A DNA stretch of 64,000 nt from Nitrospira sp. GTDB taxonomy: Bacteria; Nitrospirota; Nitrospiria; Nitrospirales; Nitrospiraceae. The notes under the pieces are model-generated. The model did not search any database. It was not told where the DNA came from and was given only the letters and a program-made list of their open reading frames with translations. The DNA is taken from contig CP060501.1 in NCBI GenBank assembly GCA_024760545.1, forward strand, positions 248,001 through 312,000, in the 5' to 3' direction. A program made the translations under genes and the position numbers. How positions within the stretch are numbered: position 1 is the first letter of the stretch; every line of letters begins with the position of its first letter. Shown in pieces: positions 1 to 8,423 of the stretch.

Positions 1-337
1 AAGTATCTATCCACTTCAGACCTGCAAAGAGCACTTCACCGTTCTAGGGATGGCACTGAACCTGCTCGGCTAAGCGCTTGCAGTGGAGTCCTCCGTCCAA
101 ACATCGGGGCCTACCCACACTGTTAAATTTACGTGCAGTACACATTTCGCGTGCGCGCGATTAGAGGCCTATGTCGAGAAGGCACAGGTTGAGCGTGCAC
201 AACGGTCACCTGTGCACCATGCTAACCAATAGGTACCCATCTCGGCAGACTGGTCGTCAAGGGAGCGTCGCCAGACCTCCCATTCCAAGACTCCCCGGCT
301 TTGAGCGAATGTTCGCAGTGGCTGCGCAGGTATCCAC
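1..337. other. No supported gene; possible tail of a truncated upstream gene
   Basis: The left edge has short open stretches on the plus strand that stop at about 73 and 126. One of them could be the end of a gene beginning outside the window, but nothing recognisable is encoded. The rest up to 337 shows no convincing coding signal. Confidence 0.4.
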
Positions 338-1882
338 ATGCAACTGAACGCTCTAGCCAATCCGTCATTGCCCAAACTCGCCTGGGTCGCGGAAGTCGAT
401 CGGACGAAAGAAGTTGTGACAGTGCAGCACGGTTCAGGTGTGGAAGTTCGGTCGACCTTTTTCATTGAGGGGGTGTGGAACGGTCCATTTGAGGATGGAG
501 GTTTCAGCGAGACGGACTGTGTGTTCGGTACCGGCGGCATCCTCAGCGAGCATTCGATTCGCTTCGTGACAAGCGCCTGCACGACGGATTACTTGTTCTA
601 TGCCGACACTCCGGGACAGGTCACGGTGTCTAATTCCTTGCCGCTGCTGCTGGGTGCCATCGGCGATACTCTCGATCCACGGTATTTGGAATACCCTGAA
701 ATCTGCGATTCGATCATGGAAGGCATCAACCGGTATCGACGAGACATTCCGACACAGCGAGGAACGGTGCGGCGTCAGATGTACCGAAACCTGGATGTCT
801 CCAGGGAGAAGGTCTTTGAGACAGAAAAGCGAATGCCGCCTCGGTTCAGGAGTTTTAAGGAGTACCGGAGTTATCTGGAGGAGAACTATGCCCTGATCGC
901 GGCCAATGCGAGAGATCCACAGCGAACACAGCCGCTCGAAATATGGTCTACTCAATCGAAGGGCTACGACACGACCGCGGTGAATGCGATTGCACGGACC
1001 TATGGGATCGATAAAGTCTTTACCGTGACCAAAGCCAAGCAAGTCGGCGTGCTGGCCCATCAAGACGAAGGCGAGTTGCCTGACGATGACGGGGGAGCAA
1101 TTTGCGAATCGCTCGGTCTGTCGTGCATCCGGCTCAATCGGCGCGCGTTTACCGAGGAATTCGACCAAGAGTACCTGTATTACTGCGGGCTCCATCACAA
1201 TCAGGATGCCAATCTGAAGGACATCAGGAAGCACATCTCGAATGTCGGCATTCTACTGACCGGAACACATGGGGAGATCTGGTACACGAAATCGTGTTTA
1301 GGCAAACGGGCATATTTGGATTCTGAGCTGAGAAAATGGGATATGGGCGGCCATGGAATGGCTGAGCTCCGTCTGGTGGTTGGTTTTATTCATCTCCCGT
1401 TCCCGTACATCGGAGCCAGGCGTAAGGAAGATATTGTTGAGATTACGGAGTCTTCCGAGATGGATCCCTGGCGATTGGGGAATACGTATGATCGGCCGAT
1501 CGCGAGACGGATTGCCGAAGAAGCCGGCGTTCCCCGACACGCGTTCGGCCAATCCAAAATGGGGTCCGTGGTCCTTTTCCCTGGCCCGTCGGTCCCTTAT
1601 GGCCGAGCGCTACGAATCGAGTTTTTCAATTACCTGGCGAATGAAAAGATTATGATGAGATCCGCGGCGTGGTTCTGGCCGTTGGTTCGGTGGGTCAATA
1701 CCGTTCTCATGATGAAATCAAGGCGACGCTATGCGGCCGTCTACTACATGGAACGGGCGATTTCCAAGCTGACCGGACGAGACTTTCGTTTTAGGCAGTG
1801 GTGGCGGGATCGTGAGGGGTCACTGTTTTGCTTTTGCGTGAATAGAACGGCGAGCGCGTACGGGAATATCTTAAACGAGTGA
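338..1882 (+). CDS. Asparagine-synthase-like protein (ATP-pyrophosphatase fold), function unknown
   Basis: A 514-residue protein. The N-terminal ~130 residues resemble the region before the synthetase domain of asparagine-synthase-like proteins, with an SNSLPLLLGA stretch followed by LDPRYLEY. The ATP-pyrophosphatase loop, normally SGGxDS, appears as STQSKGYDTTAV at about residues 204-215, so the signature is degenerate. The N-terminal nucleophilic Cys of a glutaminase domain is absent (the protein starts Met-Gln), so ammonia release from glutamine is not expected. Relatives occur in polysaccharide and RiPP (lasso cyclase) loci, but here there is no partner gene beside it. It lies outside the integrative elements, upstream of tRNA-Gly. 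The family call is moderately supported; the substrate is unknown and catalytic activity is doubtful given the loop. Confidence 0.55.
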   Translation: MQLNALANPSLPKLAWVAEVDRTKEVVTVQHGSGVEVRSTFFIEGVWNGPFEDGGFSETDCVFGTGGILSEHSIRFVTSACTTDYLFYADTPGQVTVSNSLPLLLGAIGDTLDPRYLEYPEICDSIMEGINRYRRDIPTQRGTVRRQMYRNLDVSREKVFETEKRMPPRFRSFKEYRSYLEENYALIAANARDPQRTQPLEIWSTQSKGYDTTAVNAIARTYGIDKVFTVTKAKQVGVLAHQDEGELPDDDGGAICESLGLSCIRLNRRAFTEEFDQEYLYYCGLHHNQDANLKDIRKHISNVGILLTGTHGEIWYTKSCLGKRAYLDSELRKWDMGGHGMAELRLVVGFIHLPFPYIGARRKEDIVEITESSEMDPWRLGNTYDRPIARRIAEEAGVPRHAFGQSKMGSVVLFPGPSVPYGRALRIEFFNYLANEKIMMRSAAWFWPLVRWVNTVLMMKSRRRYAAVYYMERAISKLTGRDFRFRQWWRDREGSLFCFCVNRTASAYGNILNE

Positions 1883-1968
1883 GCGAACCCGTCGAGTCCT
1901 ATTTGGCTACTGCATCGTTAGAAGGAAGATCACGCAATCGATCTGTTGCGGAGGGCGCAATCTTGACC

Positions 1969-2112
1969 ATGAAATACTGTTCGAAATGTTCTGATCTATT
2001 ATCGACGGTAGGACCTAGGAGTGAAAATGAGATACCATTTTACTGGGAGACAAAAAAGGTCGGGGAGTCTCATTTACGGTTACGAACCATTTGGTCGTCC
2101 ACGCTGCCGTAA
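1969..2112 (+). pseudogene. Truncated small zinc-ribbon protein
   Basis: A 47-codon reading frame begins with Met-Lys-Tyr-Cys-x2-Cys and continues with an aromatic FYWETKK stretch. This parallels the intact zinc-ribbon gene on the minus strand at 37621-37824 (KYCPTCSN, then MYYWAKLRR). The second Cys-x2-Cys pair of that protein is missing here and the reading frame ends in unrelated sequence, so this looks like a decayed or frameshifted paralogue. It sits between the asparagine-synthase-like gene and tRNA-Gly. Confidence 0.35.
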
Positions 2113-2268
2113 CGTGGATTCCAGCCAAAATCGCCTCGCCGTGCGCTTCATCCAGGTAGCAAGTTCGTAGATTGGGTTATGAAATAAGGAGGATGATTGC
2201 CGTTGACAGTGAGGGGAGTTGGTTTCTTGACTTGGACCTGATGCCCACGTAGGATGCACTTCCAGCGA

Positions 2269-2343
2269 GCGGGCGTAGCTCAGTGGTAGAGTCCTAGCTT
2301 CCCAAGCTAGTTGTCGTGGGTTCAAATCCCATCGCCCGCTCCA
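2269..2343 (+). tRNA. tRNA-Gly (anticodon CCC), integration site
   Basis: The cloverleaf can be drawn by hand: a 7-bp acceptor stem GCGGGCG/CGCCCGC, a D-arm GCTCAGTGGTAGAGT, an anticodon stem CTAGC/GCTAG enclosing the loop TTCCCAA (anticodon CCC), a T-arm with GGTTCAAATCC, discriminator T and an encoded CCA. The 3' 47 bases are the integration target of the elements to its right. The integrase stop codon lies inside the tRNA on the opposite strand. Confidence 0.93.
2297..2343. repeat. attL: tRNA-Gly 3' end, 47-bp direct repeat
   Basis: Bases 2297-2343, from GCTTCCCAAG to CCA, are repeated identically at 41274-41320, and a diverged copy lies at 16564-16608. A tRNA 3' end duplicated at both ends of a region, with an adjacent integrase, is the standard signature of site-specific integration. 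Confidence 0.9.
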
Positions 2344-3518
2344 ATATTTCCAAGCACTTCGAGATCAATCCCCTTCACAGCAGTTTCCGCCATCACGGTT
2401 CTAGTCACGGTTCCATTTGAAACCGGGGGCTGTTCTGCCTTCAGGGGACCGCTCTCAGCATGAATCACACTCGGCTTACCGAAGCTAGCCACGGTCTCAA
2501 TTGCAGCCTTCAGGTGGGTGGGGGACAAGTGGGCATATCGACCAACTAAGCCTGTTGTACTGTGTCGGAGCAGGGCAGCGATTGTGCCTTCGGTTTGCCC
2601 ACTCATAGCTAATCGACTCGCGAAGGTATGGCGCAAGGTGTGCCACGTGACGCCTTCCAGCTTGAGGGCCTGGACAGCTGGTGCAAAGACCCGTGAATAG
2701 AAGTTCCGTTGATCCAATCGTGTGGCTGGGTTCTCAGAGGGAAACACCCACGTCGACCGCTGCCATGAGTCAAAGCCTCTGAGGACCGCCTTCGCTTCTT
2801 CATTCAGAGGGGCGTACTGAACCGTTCCTGCCTTCGTGTACGAGAGCGTTAGAATACCGCGCTCCAAGTCCACATCGGCCCACTTCAAGCCAAACTGCTC
2901 ACTCATACGAAGCCCCGTAAGGATAGCCAGCCGAGCCCAAGAACCATAGATGTCGCCAAGTCGCGTGATCAATGCCGCTTCTTCTTCTGAGGTCAGGAAG
3001 CGAGTCTTCCCCGTAGAGACTTTGGGAAGGGATACAACCGCAAAGGGGTTCTTATCAACGTTCCCATCCCGAACAGCCTTGTTCAGGATATGGCGTAGGA
3101 ACTTCATGTAATGGATGATGGTCTGAGCCGCTAATCCTTCGGTCTGAAGGTCTCGCTGAGCTTCGTCCAATAAAGCAGGGGTGATGGCATTTAGCCGCTT
3201 CCCCTTAAGTCGTGCCTTCCACCACTCACCATAGTGTTTCTCGGCCGCCTGATTCTTCACCCGCGAGACCGTCACATGCGCGGTGATGAGCTCCTCGGCT
3301 AGGACATATCCGCCATGCTGATACCGTTCAGGAAAGAATCGACCGTCCTTTTGTTCCAACTTTGCTTTCTCGTAGAACTCTCGGGCCTTCGTCTTATTGG
3401 GAAAACTTCCGAACCTTCGCTCTCGGCCTACGTGGTACAGGCGGACATACCACACGAGTTTGCCCGTCGAGTCCGTCTTGCTCACCAACCCTCGATTTTG
3501 TCTTCCTGCTCGTGCCAT
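2322..3518 (-). CDS. int: Tyrosine recombinase / integrase of element A
   Basis: A 398-residue phage-type integrase that would catalyse excision and integration at tRNA-Gly. An N-terminal arm-binding and SAM-like core-binding region spans about residues 1-165. The catalytic domain follows with the full set of active residues: R204 (TGLRMSEQ), K229, H293 and R296 (HTLRH), H319 (LLRHS) and nucleophile Y328 (GRYAH). The C-terminus extends ~60 residues beyond the usual end and its last codons are read from the antisense strand of the tRNA, so integration and coding are coupled. The gene starts 3 bp after the upstream ribbon-helix-helix gene, indicating co-transcription from the palindromic region at 3702-3740. 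It appears intact, and a decayed relative lies at 16609-17311. Confidence 0.95.
   Translation of the reverse strand: MARAGRQNRGLVSKTDSTGKLVWYVRLYHVGRERRFGSFPNKTKAREFYEKAKLEQKDGRFFPERYQHGGYVLAEELITAHVTVSRVKNQAAEKHYGEWWKARLKGKRLNAITPALLDEAQRDLQTEGLAAQTIIHYMKFLRHILNKAVRDGNVDKNPFAVVSLPKVSTGKTRFLTSEEEAALITRLGDIYGSWARLAILTGLRMSEQFGLKWADVDLERGILTLSYTKAGTVQYAPLNEEAKAVLRGFDSWQRSTWVFPSENPATRLDQRNFYSRVFAPAVQALKLEGVTWHTLRHTFASRLAMSGQTEGTIAALLRHSTTGLVGRYAHLSPTHLKAAIETVASFGKPSVIHAESGPLKAEQPPVSNGTVTRTVMAETAVKGIDLEVLGNIGAGDGI
2391..2412. promoter_or_regulatory. Putative integrase arm-type sites, left side
   Basis: Two near-copies of GTCACGGTT lie at 2392-2400 (ATCACGGTT) and 2404-2412, spaced 12 bp, inside the 3' end of the integrase gene. 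Three copies of the same nonamer lie inside the right-end repeat (41115, 41127, 41150). Paired oriented repeats on both sides of the att core are what arm-binding sites look like; binding is inferred. Confidence 0.55.
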
Positions 3519-3521
3519 GCG

Positions 3522-3677
3522 TCACCGTCCTTTCTGTTCCGCTTCTGAAGCTTGTTTGAAATGTACTTCCAGCAGATGCCTGATCAGCCCCGCTGCGCTG
3601 GTGCCGCGCTTCCGCTCGGCGTCGAGTTTGGTTTTAAGAGTGACCGGAAGTTGAATGTTGAGCCGTTGCATTCTCAT
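3522..3677 (-). CDS. Ribbon-helix-helix (Arc/CopG-like) DNA-binding protein
   Basis: A 51-residue protein beginning MRMQRLNIQLP. It has the short basic beta strand (RLNIQLP) followed by two helices (TLKTKLDAERKRG, then AGLIRHLLEVHFKQ) typical of Arc/MetJ repressors. The start at 3677 is chosen because GGAGG stands about 8 bases upstream; a longer frame reaching 3725 would read through the palindrome. It ends 3 bp before the integrase start, so it probably represses its own promoter and the integrase through the palindrome just upstream. Confidence 0.7.
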   Translation of the reverse strand: MRMQRLNIQLPVTLKTKLDAERKRGTSAAGLIRHLLEVHFKQASEAEQKGR

Positions 3678-3701
3678 CTTTGTTTCCTCCGTACTGCCAT
3701 G

Positions 3702-3740
3702 CACCATAAGATACATAGTGTACATATGTATCTTATGGTG
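3702..3740. promoter_or_regulatory. Perfect 16-bp inverted repeat between divergent RHH genes (operator candidate)
   Basis: Arms at 3702-3717 and 3725-3740 are exact reverse complements, separated by GTGTACA. The element sits in the only gap between two divergently transcribed ribbon-helix-helix genes, one of which leads the integrase operon. It most likely holds the shared operator and overlapping promoters. Confidence 0.75.
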
Positions 3741-3787
3741 TCAAGTGGTGTTTGACTGAATCGAAGGGATTGAGTACCCTTACTGCC

Positions 3788-3973
3788 ATGAAACCTGACC
3801 CAAAAACAGATGTAACCGTTCTGAATCTTAGGGATATGCCGAAAGACCTTATCGCGAAGATTAAGGCAGCTGCAGCGCTGGAACATGCCTCATTGAGGGA
3901 ATACGTGACGAGGCTTCTCGATAATCACGTTCAGGAACTGGAGAAGAAGGGGCACCTGCCGAAGGGGAAGTAA
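3788..3973 (+). CDS. Ribbon-helix-helix protein, antitoxin-like
   Basis: A 61-residue protein starting MKPDPKTDV. Its strand TVLNLRDMP and two helices (LIAKIKAAAALEHAS, LREYVTRLLDNHVQ) match FitA/Arc-type antitoxins and phage repressors. No PIN-domain or other familiar toxin follows; the next gene (4012) starts 38 bp downstream and is unrecognised. It is divergent from the RHH-integrase operon across the palindrome and could be the competing regulator of a two-repressor switch. An upstream TTG at 3752 is in frame, but the ATG at 3788 gives the better-defined domain; the ribosome site is weak for both. Confidence 0.6.
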   Translation: MKPDPKTDVTVLNLRDMPKDLIAKIKAAAALEHASLREYVTRLLDNHVQELEKKGHLPKGK

Positions 3974-4011
3974 TGGCCGCCCTCCCAGAGGTCCTCGGGG
4001 AAATTTGACAG

Positions 4012-4770
4012 ATGCTTTCTTGGCGGTCAAAGATTTCACTCGTGCAGTTCTTGCGTTTGCAGTCCCTCGAGTCGATTAACACTCTAATACTAAAGCACGA
4101 TTTTGCTATTCCCGGTTCAGGGCTCTCTTCCTATGAGCTTGAATCCGTAATCCTGCAGGCTACCGATCATCAGATAAGAAACCTCTTGGATGAGGTTCTA
4201 CGAACCCAGAACACACTTCGGTTCGACGTGTCTCCTCGATATCGATTTGATGAGCGCTTCAAAGATCTGAAACTATGTCTGCTTTTGGACGGCCTTCAGG
4301 TCGAAGGTTCACAGCTCATTCAAGTTGAGCCCACCGTCGACGGGGCAGATCAACCTGAAGACGCTCTTTCTAGAGAACTAAAGAGCTCGGGGCTTCCCAA
4401 TCGAGAGGATATTATTAGAGTGCTTACAAACTCAGCTGAAGCATTTCGAAAATCTCCTCCAGATTTCAATGGCTGCTTAAGTAATGCACGGGTAGCCTTG
4501 CAAACGCTTGCCACAGACATAGCAAAGGGTCGGCGTGTACGTTATCCAGGTTCATTTGATGAGAACCTGTGGGGACAAGTTCTTGCTTATCTTCGAACGT
4601 CAGATTTGATCAGCAAACGAGAAGAAGACGGTCTAAGTGGGGTATTTACCTTTGTTAGTCCTGGCGCTCATTCCCCCGTGGGGTTAGATGAAGCCGAGAT
4701 GACTAGACTTGGGCGATCGCTTATAGTTTCGATGTGCTACTTTCTTGTTAAACGCCATAATGGCAGTTAA
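4012..4770 (+). CDS. Hypothetical protein, possibly defence-related
   Basis: A 252-residue soluble protein that I do not recognise with confidence. The C-terminal ~110 residues (NARVALQTLATDIAKG to LGRSLIVSMCYFLVKR) are helical and contain a GAHSPVGLDEAEMTRLGR stretch reminiscent of the C-terminal helical domains of abortive-infection and phage-accessory proteins. The N-terminal half is also mostly helical. Base composition looks more AT-rich than its neighbours, consistent with recent acquisition. It follows the antitoxin-like RHH gene by 38 bp on the same strand, so it may be its operon partner. Confidence 0.5.
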   Translation: MLSWRSKISLVQFLRLQSLESINTLILKHDFAIPGSGLSSYELESVILQATDHQIRNLLDEVLRTQNTLRFDVSPRYRFDERFKDLKLCLLLDGLQVEGSQLIQVEPTVDGADQPEDALSRELKSSGLPNREDIIRVLTNSAEAFRKSPPDFNGCLSNARVALQTLATDIAKGRRVRYPGSFDENLWGQVLAYLRTSDLISKREEDGLSGVFTFVSPGAHSPVGLDEAEMTRLGRSLIVSMCYFLVKRHNGS

Positions 4771-4809
4771 TGCTCATGCTCGATTGGTGCTATTTATATT
4801 CGGACATGT

Positions 4810-5262
4810 TCATGGCAGCCTCTTTCTCGTCAAGAGTTCTGCACTATCGTCAGGTTGTGTCGTTTCAGGTTCTGGTAAAATCTTGGGTTCCCACCCGGGT
4901 TTCCTCATGTAGCCAAAACGGTCAATAATGAATGTTCTTGGTTCCTGTTGAGTGATCCCGATTTGTTGAGAGGGACGCCCATGCCCCCGATCCAGAAGCG
5001 AGTTGGCCGCTGCCAGTCGTACCTGCTCGCTCCCACCATGATCTCTCAGATGGACCAGGGTCTCTAGGCAGGCCTCGCTTTCCATCGCCGCTGCTTCCTT
5101 GAATGGACGAGTGAGCTTATTGGGACTTCCAGCCGGGCGACCGGAATTAGGGCGCTTTCCACCATGGCGCTTGATAAATCTTGATTCTTTTCCATCGCTA
5201 TTTGTCTGTGTCTCTGGTGTGTGATCATCACTTTGCATGGCAGCCTTATTGTTTTTCGTCAT
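4810..5262 (-). CDS. Phage-type small protein with GGKRPNSGRPAGSPNK motif
   Basis: A 150-residue basic protein. The stretch KRHGGKRPNSGRPAGSPNKL at about residues 33-52 is a motif frequent in phage and mobile-element proteins related to small terminase subunits and DUF5681 proteins. It is followed by a helical region with LAAANSLLDRGHGRPSQ. It is the last gene of a three-gene overlapping operon behind the replication protein (start 5262 overlaps the upstream stop at 5259). A role in DNA binding is likely; packaging is uncertain because no large terminase is present. Confidence 0.55.
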   Translation of the reverse strand: MTKNNKAAMQSDDHTPETQTNSDGKESRFIKRHGGKRPNSGRPAGSPNKLTRPFKEAAAMESEACLETLVHLRDHGGSEQVRLAAANSLLDRGHGRPSQQIGITQQEPRTFIIDRFGYMRKPGWEPKILPEPETTQPDDSAELLTRKRLP

Positions 5263-5864
5263 GACCTAGCCTCCTGCTTTCTCCCATCGTATCCACGCTC
5301 CCTGACGGTCCAGGCCGCACAGAGTCGTCCGTTAGGGTCCGTTTGCCCCACCGTTCGAATCAACGATAGCGGTACCCGTTGACCATCAGTGAGACACACC
5401 AGCCAACGCCCTGCGTCCCAGCGATTCTCCTGCACTGTTCCGTGTTCTCGATCTTCAGAACCCCCACAGAGGTTCCCCGTCTTGTCCTGATGGGTGACAA
5501 GCCAGCCGGGTTGAATGGGAGGCTGAGGAGTGCTCTCGCCGAGTCGGACTCTATCCGAGGCCAGTGTCCCGCCAGGGATGAGGAGGGTTTCCACTCTGGT
5601 CCCTGAAGGGAAACAGCGTCCACACTGATAGGCTGACTCATGGGAGAAGCGCAGCCAATACCCACCGCCACATTGATCACAATAGTCTGTACCTGGTTTG
5701 CTAGGAAGGCGGGGTTCGCTCCCTCGTGAGGGCGAAATTTCCGACGAAACGTTACAGGATGGAACTGACATTAGTGACATTATGTCTAGTTTGGGTAGAA
5801 TGTCGCCTTTGTCAGTTCGATCCCGGGGAGTTTCTGTCAAAAAACTGGAGAGCCACTTATTCAT
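5259..5864 (-). CDS. Hypothetical zinc-finger protein next to the replication gene
   Basis: A 201-residue protein with one central treble-like Cys cluster, YCDQCGGGYWLRF then YQCGRCF (about residues 61-85), suggesting a zinc ribbon. The N-terminus contains a TDKGDILPKLDIMSLMSVPS segment of the kind that often trails DUF3987-type replication proteins. Its start overlaps the replication gene stop (ATGA-type overlap), so it is translationally coupled to it. Function is unknown; an accessory replication role is inferred from position only. Confidence 0.5.
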   Translation of the reverse strand: MNKWLSSFLTETPRDRTDKGDILPKLDIMSLMSVPSCNVSSEISPSRGSEPRLPSKPGTDYCDQCGGGYWLRFSHESAYQCGRCFPSGTRVETLLIPGGTLASDRVRLGESTPQPPIQPGWLVTHQDKTGNLCGGSEDREHGTVQENRWDAGRWLVCLTDGQRVPLSLIRTVGQTDPNGRLCAAWTVRERGYDGRKQEARS

Positions 5865-8259
5865 AAGAGCTCACTTTTGGATTAATCCAGTATTCGGTTT
5901 TGCCCTTCTTCCTAAAAGCCGGAGGGCTTTCTTGCTCCTTAAGCCACCCAAGGGAGACAAGCTCATCACAGGCATTCTCGATCAGTTCCCGGTCATGAAG
6001 ACAACTCCAGTTCTTCCGATAGACATCACGTACCGTGAACGGGTTAGGAAGGCCTTTTTTCTGAAGTTTCTCTGCGAGTCGTGCCGCCGCCTGCTGCGTC
6101 GCATTCGTCACCAGCCCATAGATTCGGCGGGCATGGGCTTCCAGATAGCCACACCAGGCCGCAGCGTATTCGGCATGCCGTGCGGAGATCTGAGCAGAGA
6201 CGGGTGAAGCATTGGACGCTAGATCCAACAGATGGAATATCAGGGCCAGACTCGGCATGAGCGATCGATACTTCCCAAGATGCTCCAGGATGACGGGCTC
6301 ATCGTCTTGCGAACGAAGTTTCATTTCCAGTTCCGTCAGGAACTCATTGAAGACCACTTGCCCCTCATCGCTGAAGCGGTAATAGGGGGTGCGCTCATTT
6401 TCATCCCCATAGGCCCCACATTGACGAAAGTCCATATCGGCCATGTGCTGCACCGCATGGTGCGCCGTCTGTCTGGCATAGGCGTCAATGGGCCGATCAA
6501 TGAGTTTCCAGGCGGAGGGTTCATCGGGATAGACGCACATCTGAAGCCGCTGCACGAAGCCGTCATTGTTGTGCCCGCGCATAGCCGCGTAGAGGTAGCC
6601 CGTTAACTTGGCAGGCTGAATCCCGCCAAACAGTGACACGGTGTTGCTGGGCGTGTAGATATGCCCCCGTCCAATGCGGTCGGCGGTGTAGGAGTTCTGC
6701 CCATTGAACCCTTCCAAGAAGAAGGCGCGGTCGCTTTCATGCCCGTCTTTATCCCACGTCGCGAGGAGACCGATCAGCTCATCTCGAAAAACTAGCAAGC
6801 CTCGTGGATTCTCCGCTTGGAGCTCGGCCATCTTTTCCACGGTCGCATCGTTCGTTTTGTAACGTCGCCACACGGGCCGGTCCGGTTCCGTTAAGTCGCG
6901 AAACTCCTGTTTGATGTCATCCATGTTTTTCCCGGGCTTACCGATCCCCTTGGCCACCTTGCGCATGTCGGCCTGCAGAGCTTCCTTCTGAGCTTTGAAG
7001 GCTTCAACTTCCGCATCATGCTTCTTGAGAGCCTCGTCATAGGCCTGCTTCGCAAGGGACTCGAGCTTTTCAAGGGGCTTCATCGCTTCACTAATGGCAG
7101 GTGTTTTCAGCATGCTTGGCCGCCCAACTACACCGCCCCAAAGATTCGGAACAACGGTCCAATCATCGTTCTTTTTGGGACGAATGCCGCACCCAGCTCC
7201 GATGATGGACCCCGCCATGACGATCATGGCTGTGGCCACATAATCAGGAGGGCATTGCATGCGTTCGGAGACATCTTTCACCATGCCGCGAAACGCGGAT
7301 GGCACAATCTCGAGGGGTAATGGTGGAACAGGGGCGAGCTCGGCCTTGATCGGCTGAATTTCCGGCCATTCGCCAGGAGATGGCACTAACAAAGACGACA
7401 TTGTAGCGCCATCGGCTGCCAGGACAGGTTCAGCCTGAATCAAGAGGTCTTTGAACTGCTCCGGCGTCCCTCCGGCTTGGAGCCATTCCACCACGTCACC
7501 TTTCGGTGGAAGACCTGGCAGACGGAGGACCTTTACGAATGAAGCTCCTGCCGCAGTTGCCATATCTGCCACGTCCCGTAAGTATCGTTCTCCTCGTTCA
7601 TCCTGATCGGGGCAGATAATGACTTCTCGCCCCTTCACAGCGCTGAAGTCCGTTCTCTTGGCCGCGTTGGCTCCGCCTGCTGTGGTGGTATGCACCCCGG
7701 GTAAGCCCGCTGCGACGGCAGCCTCAACGGCTTTCTCGCCCTCGTGGAGCACGATAGGGGAATCAGCAACTTGAAGAAGAGCAGGCAGCCGGTACAGCAC
7801 CCGCCCAACGCCCTCCAGGCCCCACACCCATCTGCCATTGCCATCGGGACGGCGTTGGCGGAAATCTTTGGGATCAAAGCGGACCGCTTGATAGAGAGGT
7901 GAACCCATTGCATTGGTGTAGTCATAGGTCTCAACGATTCGCCGTCCCTGATGGCCATTCGTGGCAGCGTGGCCGTTCACGCCCGCTACCAACTGTAAAG
8001 CTTCCGAAAATCCACAACCCTTCACGTTCTGGACAAGTGCAAACCCATCACCCGCTTGCGGGATGCACTGATTGCAGAACCACGTTCCTCGGCCGTCCAG
8101 ATCGTCAAAGCGGAACCGATCTTTTCCACCACATGTCGGGCAGGGCCCGTGTTGCTTTGGTGTCTGGGGTACTTCAATGCTGAGATGGGCTAGAATGTGT
8201 CGCCAGCGTCCCCTAGCGGCATCTTGTATCGATCTCGTGTTTCCTGCCGCCATGGTCAT
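5857..8259 (-). CDS. Zinc-finger/TOPRIM primase fused to a DUF3987-like helicase region
   Basis: An ~800-residue replication protein of phage-satellite type. A CHC2-like zinc finger (CPTC ~40-43 and CNQC ~62-65) is followed by a TOPRIM domain (~170-270; HEGEKAVEAA with the acidic cluster CPDQDERGE). The C-terminal ~500 residues match the DUF3987 class (PDYVATAMIVMAG, GRPSMLKTPA, LVFRDELIGLLATWDK, FLEGFNGQ). It should prime and possibly unwind the element's DNA, allowing independent replication after excision. The start at ATG 8259 shares bases with the stop of the preceding small gene (TGATG), so translation is coupled. Confidence 0.85.
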   Translation of the reverse strand: MTMAAGNTRSIQDAARGRWRHILAHLSIEVPQTPKQHGPCPTCGGKDRFRFDDLDGRGTWFCNQCIPQAGDGFALVQNVKGCGFSEALQLVAGVNGHAATNGHQGRRIVETYDYTNAMGSPLYQAVRFDPKDFRQRRPDGNGRWVWGLEGVGRVLYRLPALLQVADSPIVLHEGEKAVEAAVAAGLPGVHTTTAGGANAAKRTDFSAVKGREVIICPDQDERGERYLRDVADMATAAGASFVKVLRLPGLPPKGDVVEWLQAGGTPEQFKDLLIQAEPVLAADGATMSSLLVPSPGEWPEIQPIKAELAPVPPLPLEIVPSAFRGMVKDVSERMQCPPDYVATAMIVMAGSIIGAGCGIRPKKNDDWTVVPNLWGGVVGRPSMLKTPAISEAMKPLEKLESLAKQAYDEALKKHDAEVEAFKAQKEALQADMRKVAKGIGKPGKNMDDIKQEFRDLTEPDRPVWRRYKTNDATVEKMAELQAENPRGLLVFRDELIGLLATWDKDGHESDRAFFLEGFNGQNSYTADRIGRGHIYTPSNTVSLFGGIQPAKLTGYLYAAMRGHNNDGFVQRLQMCVYPDEPSAWKLIDRPIDAYARQTAHHAVQHMADMDFRQCGAYGDENERTPYYRFSDEGQVVFNEFLTELEMKLRSQDDEPVILEHLGKYRSLMPSLALIFHLLDLASNASPVSAQISARHAEYAAAWCGYLEAHARRIYGLVTNATQQAAARLAEKLQKKGLPNPFTVRDVYRKNWSCLHDRELIENACDELVSLGWLKEQESPPAFRKKGKTEYWINPKVSSYE

Positions 8260-8423
8260 CACCGCACCCCGCTTTCATCAGCGATTGCAAGAAACTCCTC
8301 GTCAGTGACTGGGCGACCTCGTTGCGCTTTAAGGCGAAGGCGCAGGCCCACCCGTCGGGCGGCTTCTTTCAGAATTCCTGGCAGCTCCTCGGCGATGTGG
8401 GTGAATCCATGATTGCGGGTCAT
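8259..8423 (-). CDS. 54-residue hypothetical protein
   Basis: A short frame beginning MTRNHGFTHIAEELPGIL and rich in Arg and Lys, with a helical centre. Its start lies 3 bases inside the end of the AlpA-like gene (8420) and its stop shares TGATG with the replication protein start, so it is embedded in a fully overlapping operon. That spacing, rather than homology, is the main evidence that it is real. Confidence 0.6.
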   Translation of the reverse strand: MTRNHGFTHIAEELPGILKEAARRVGLRLRLKAQRGRPVTDEEFLAIADESGVR

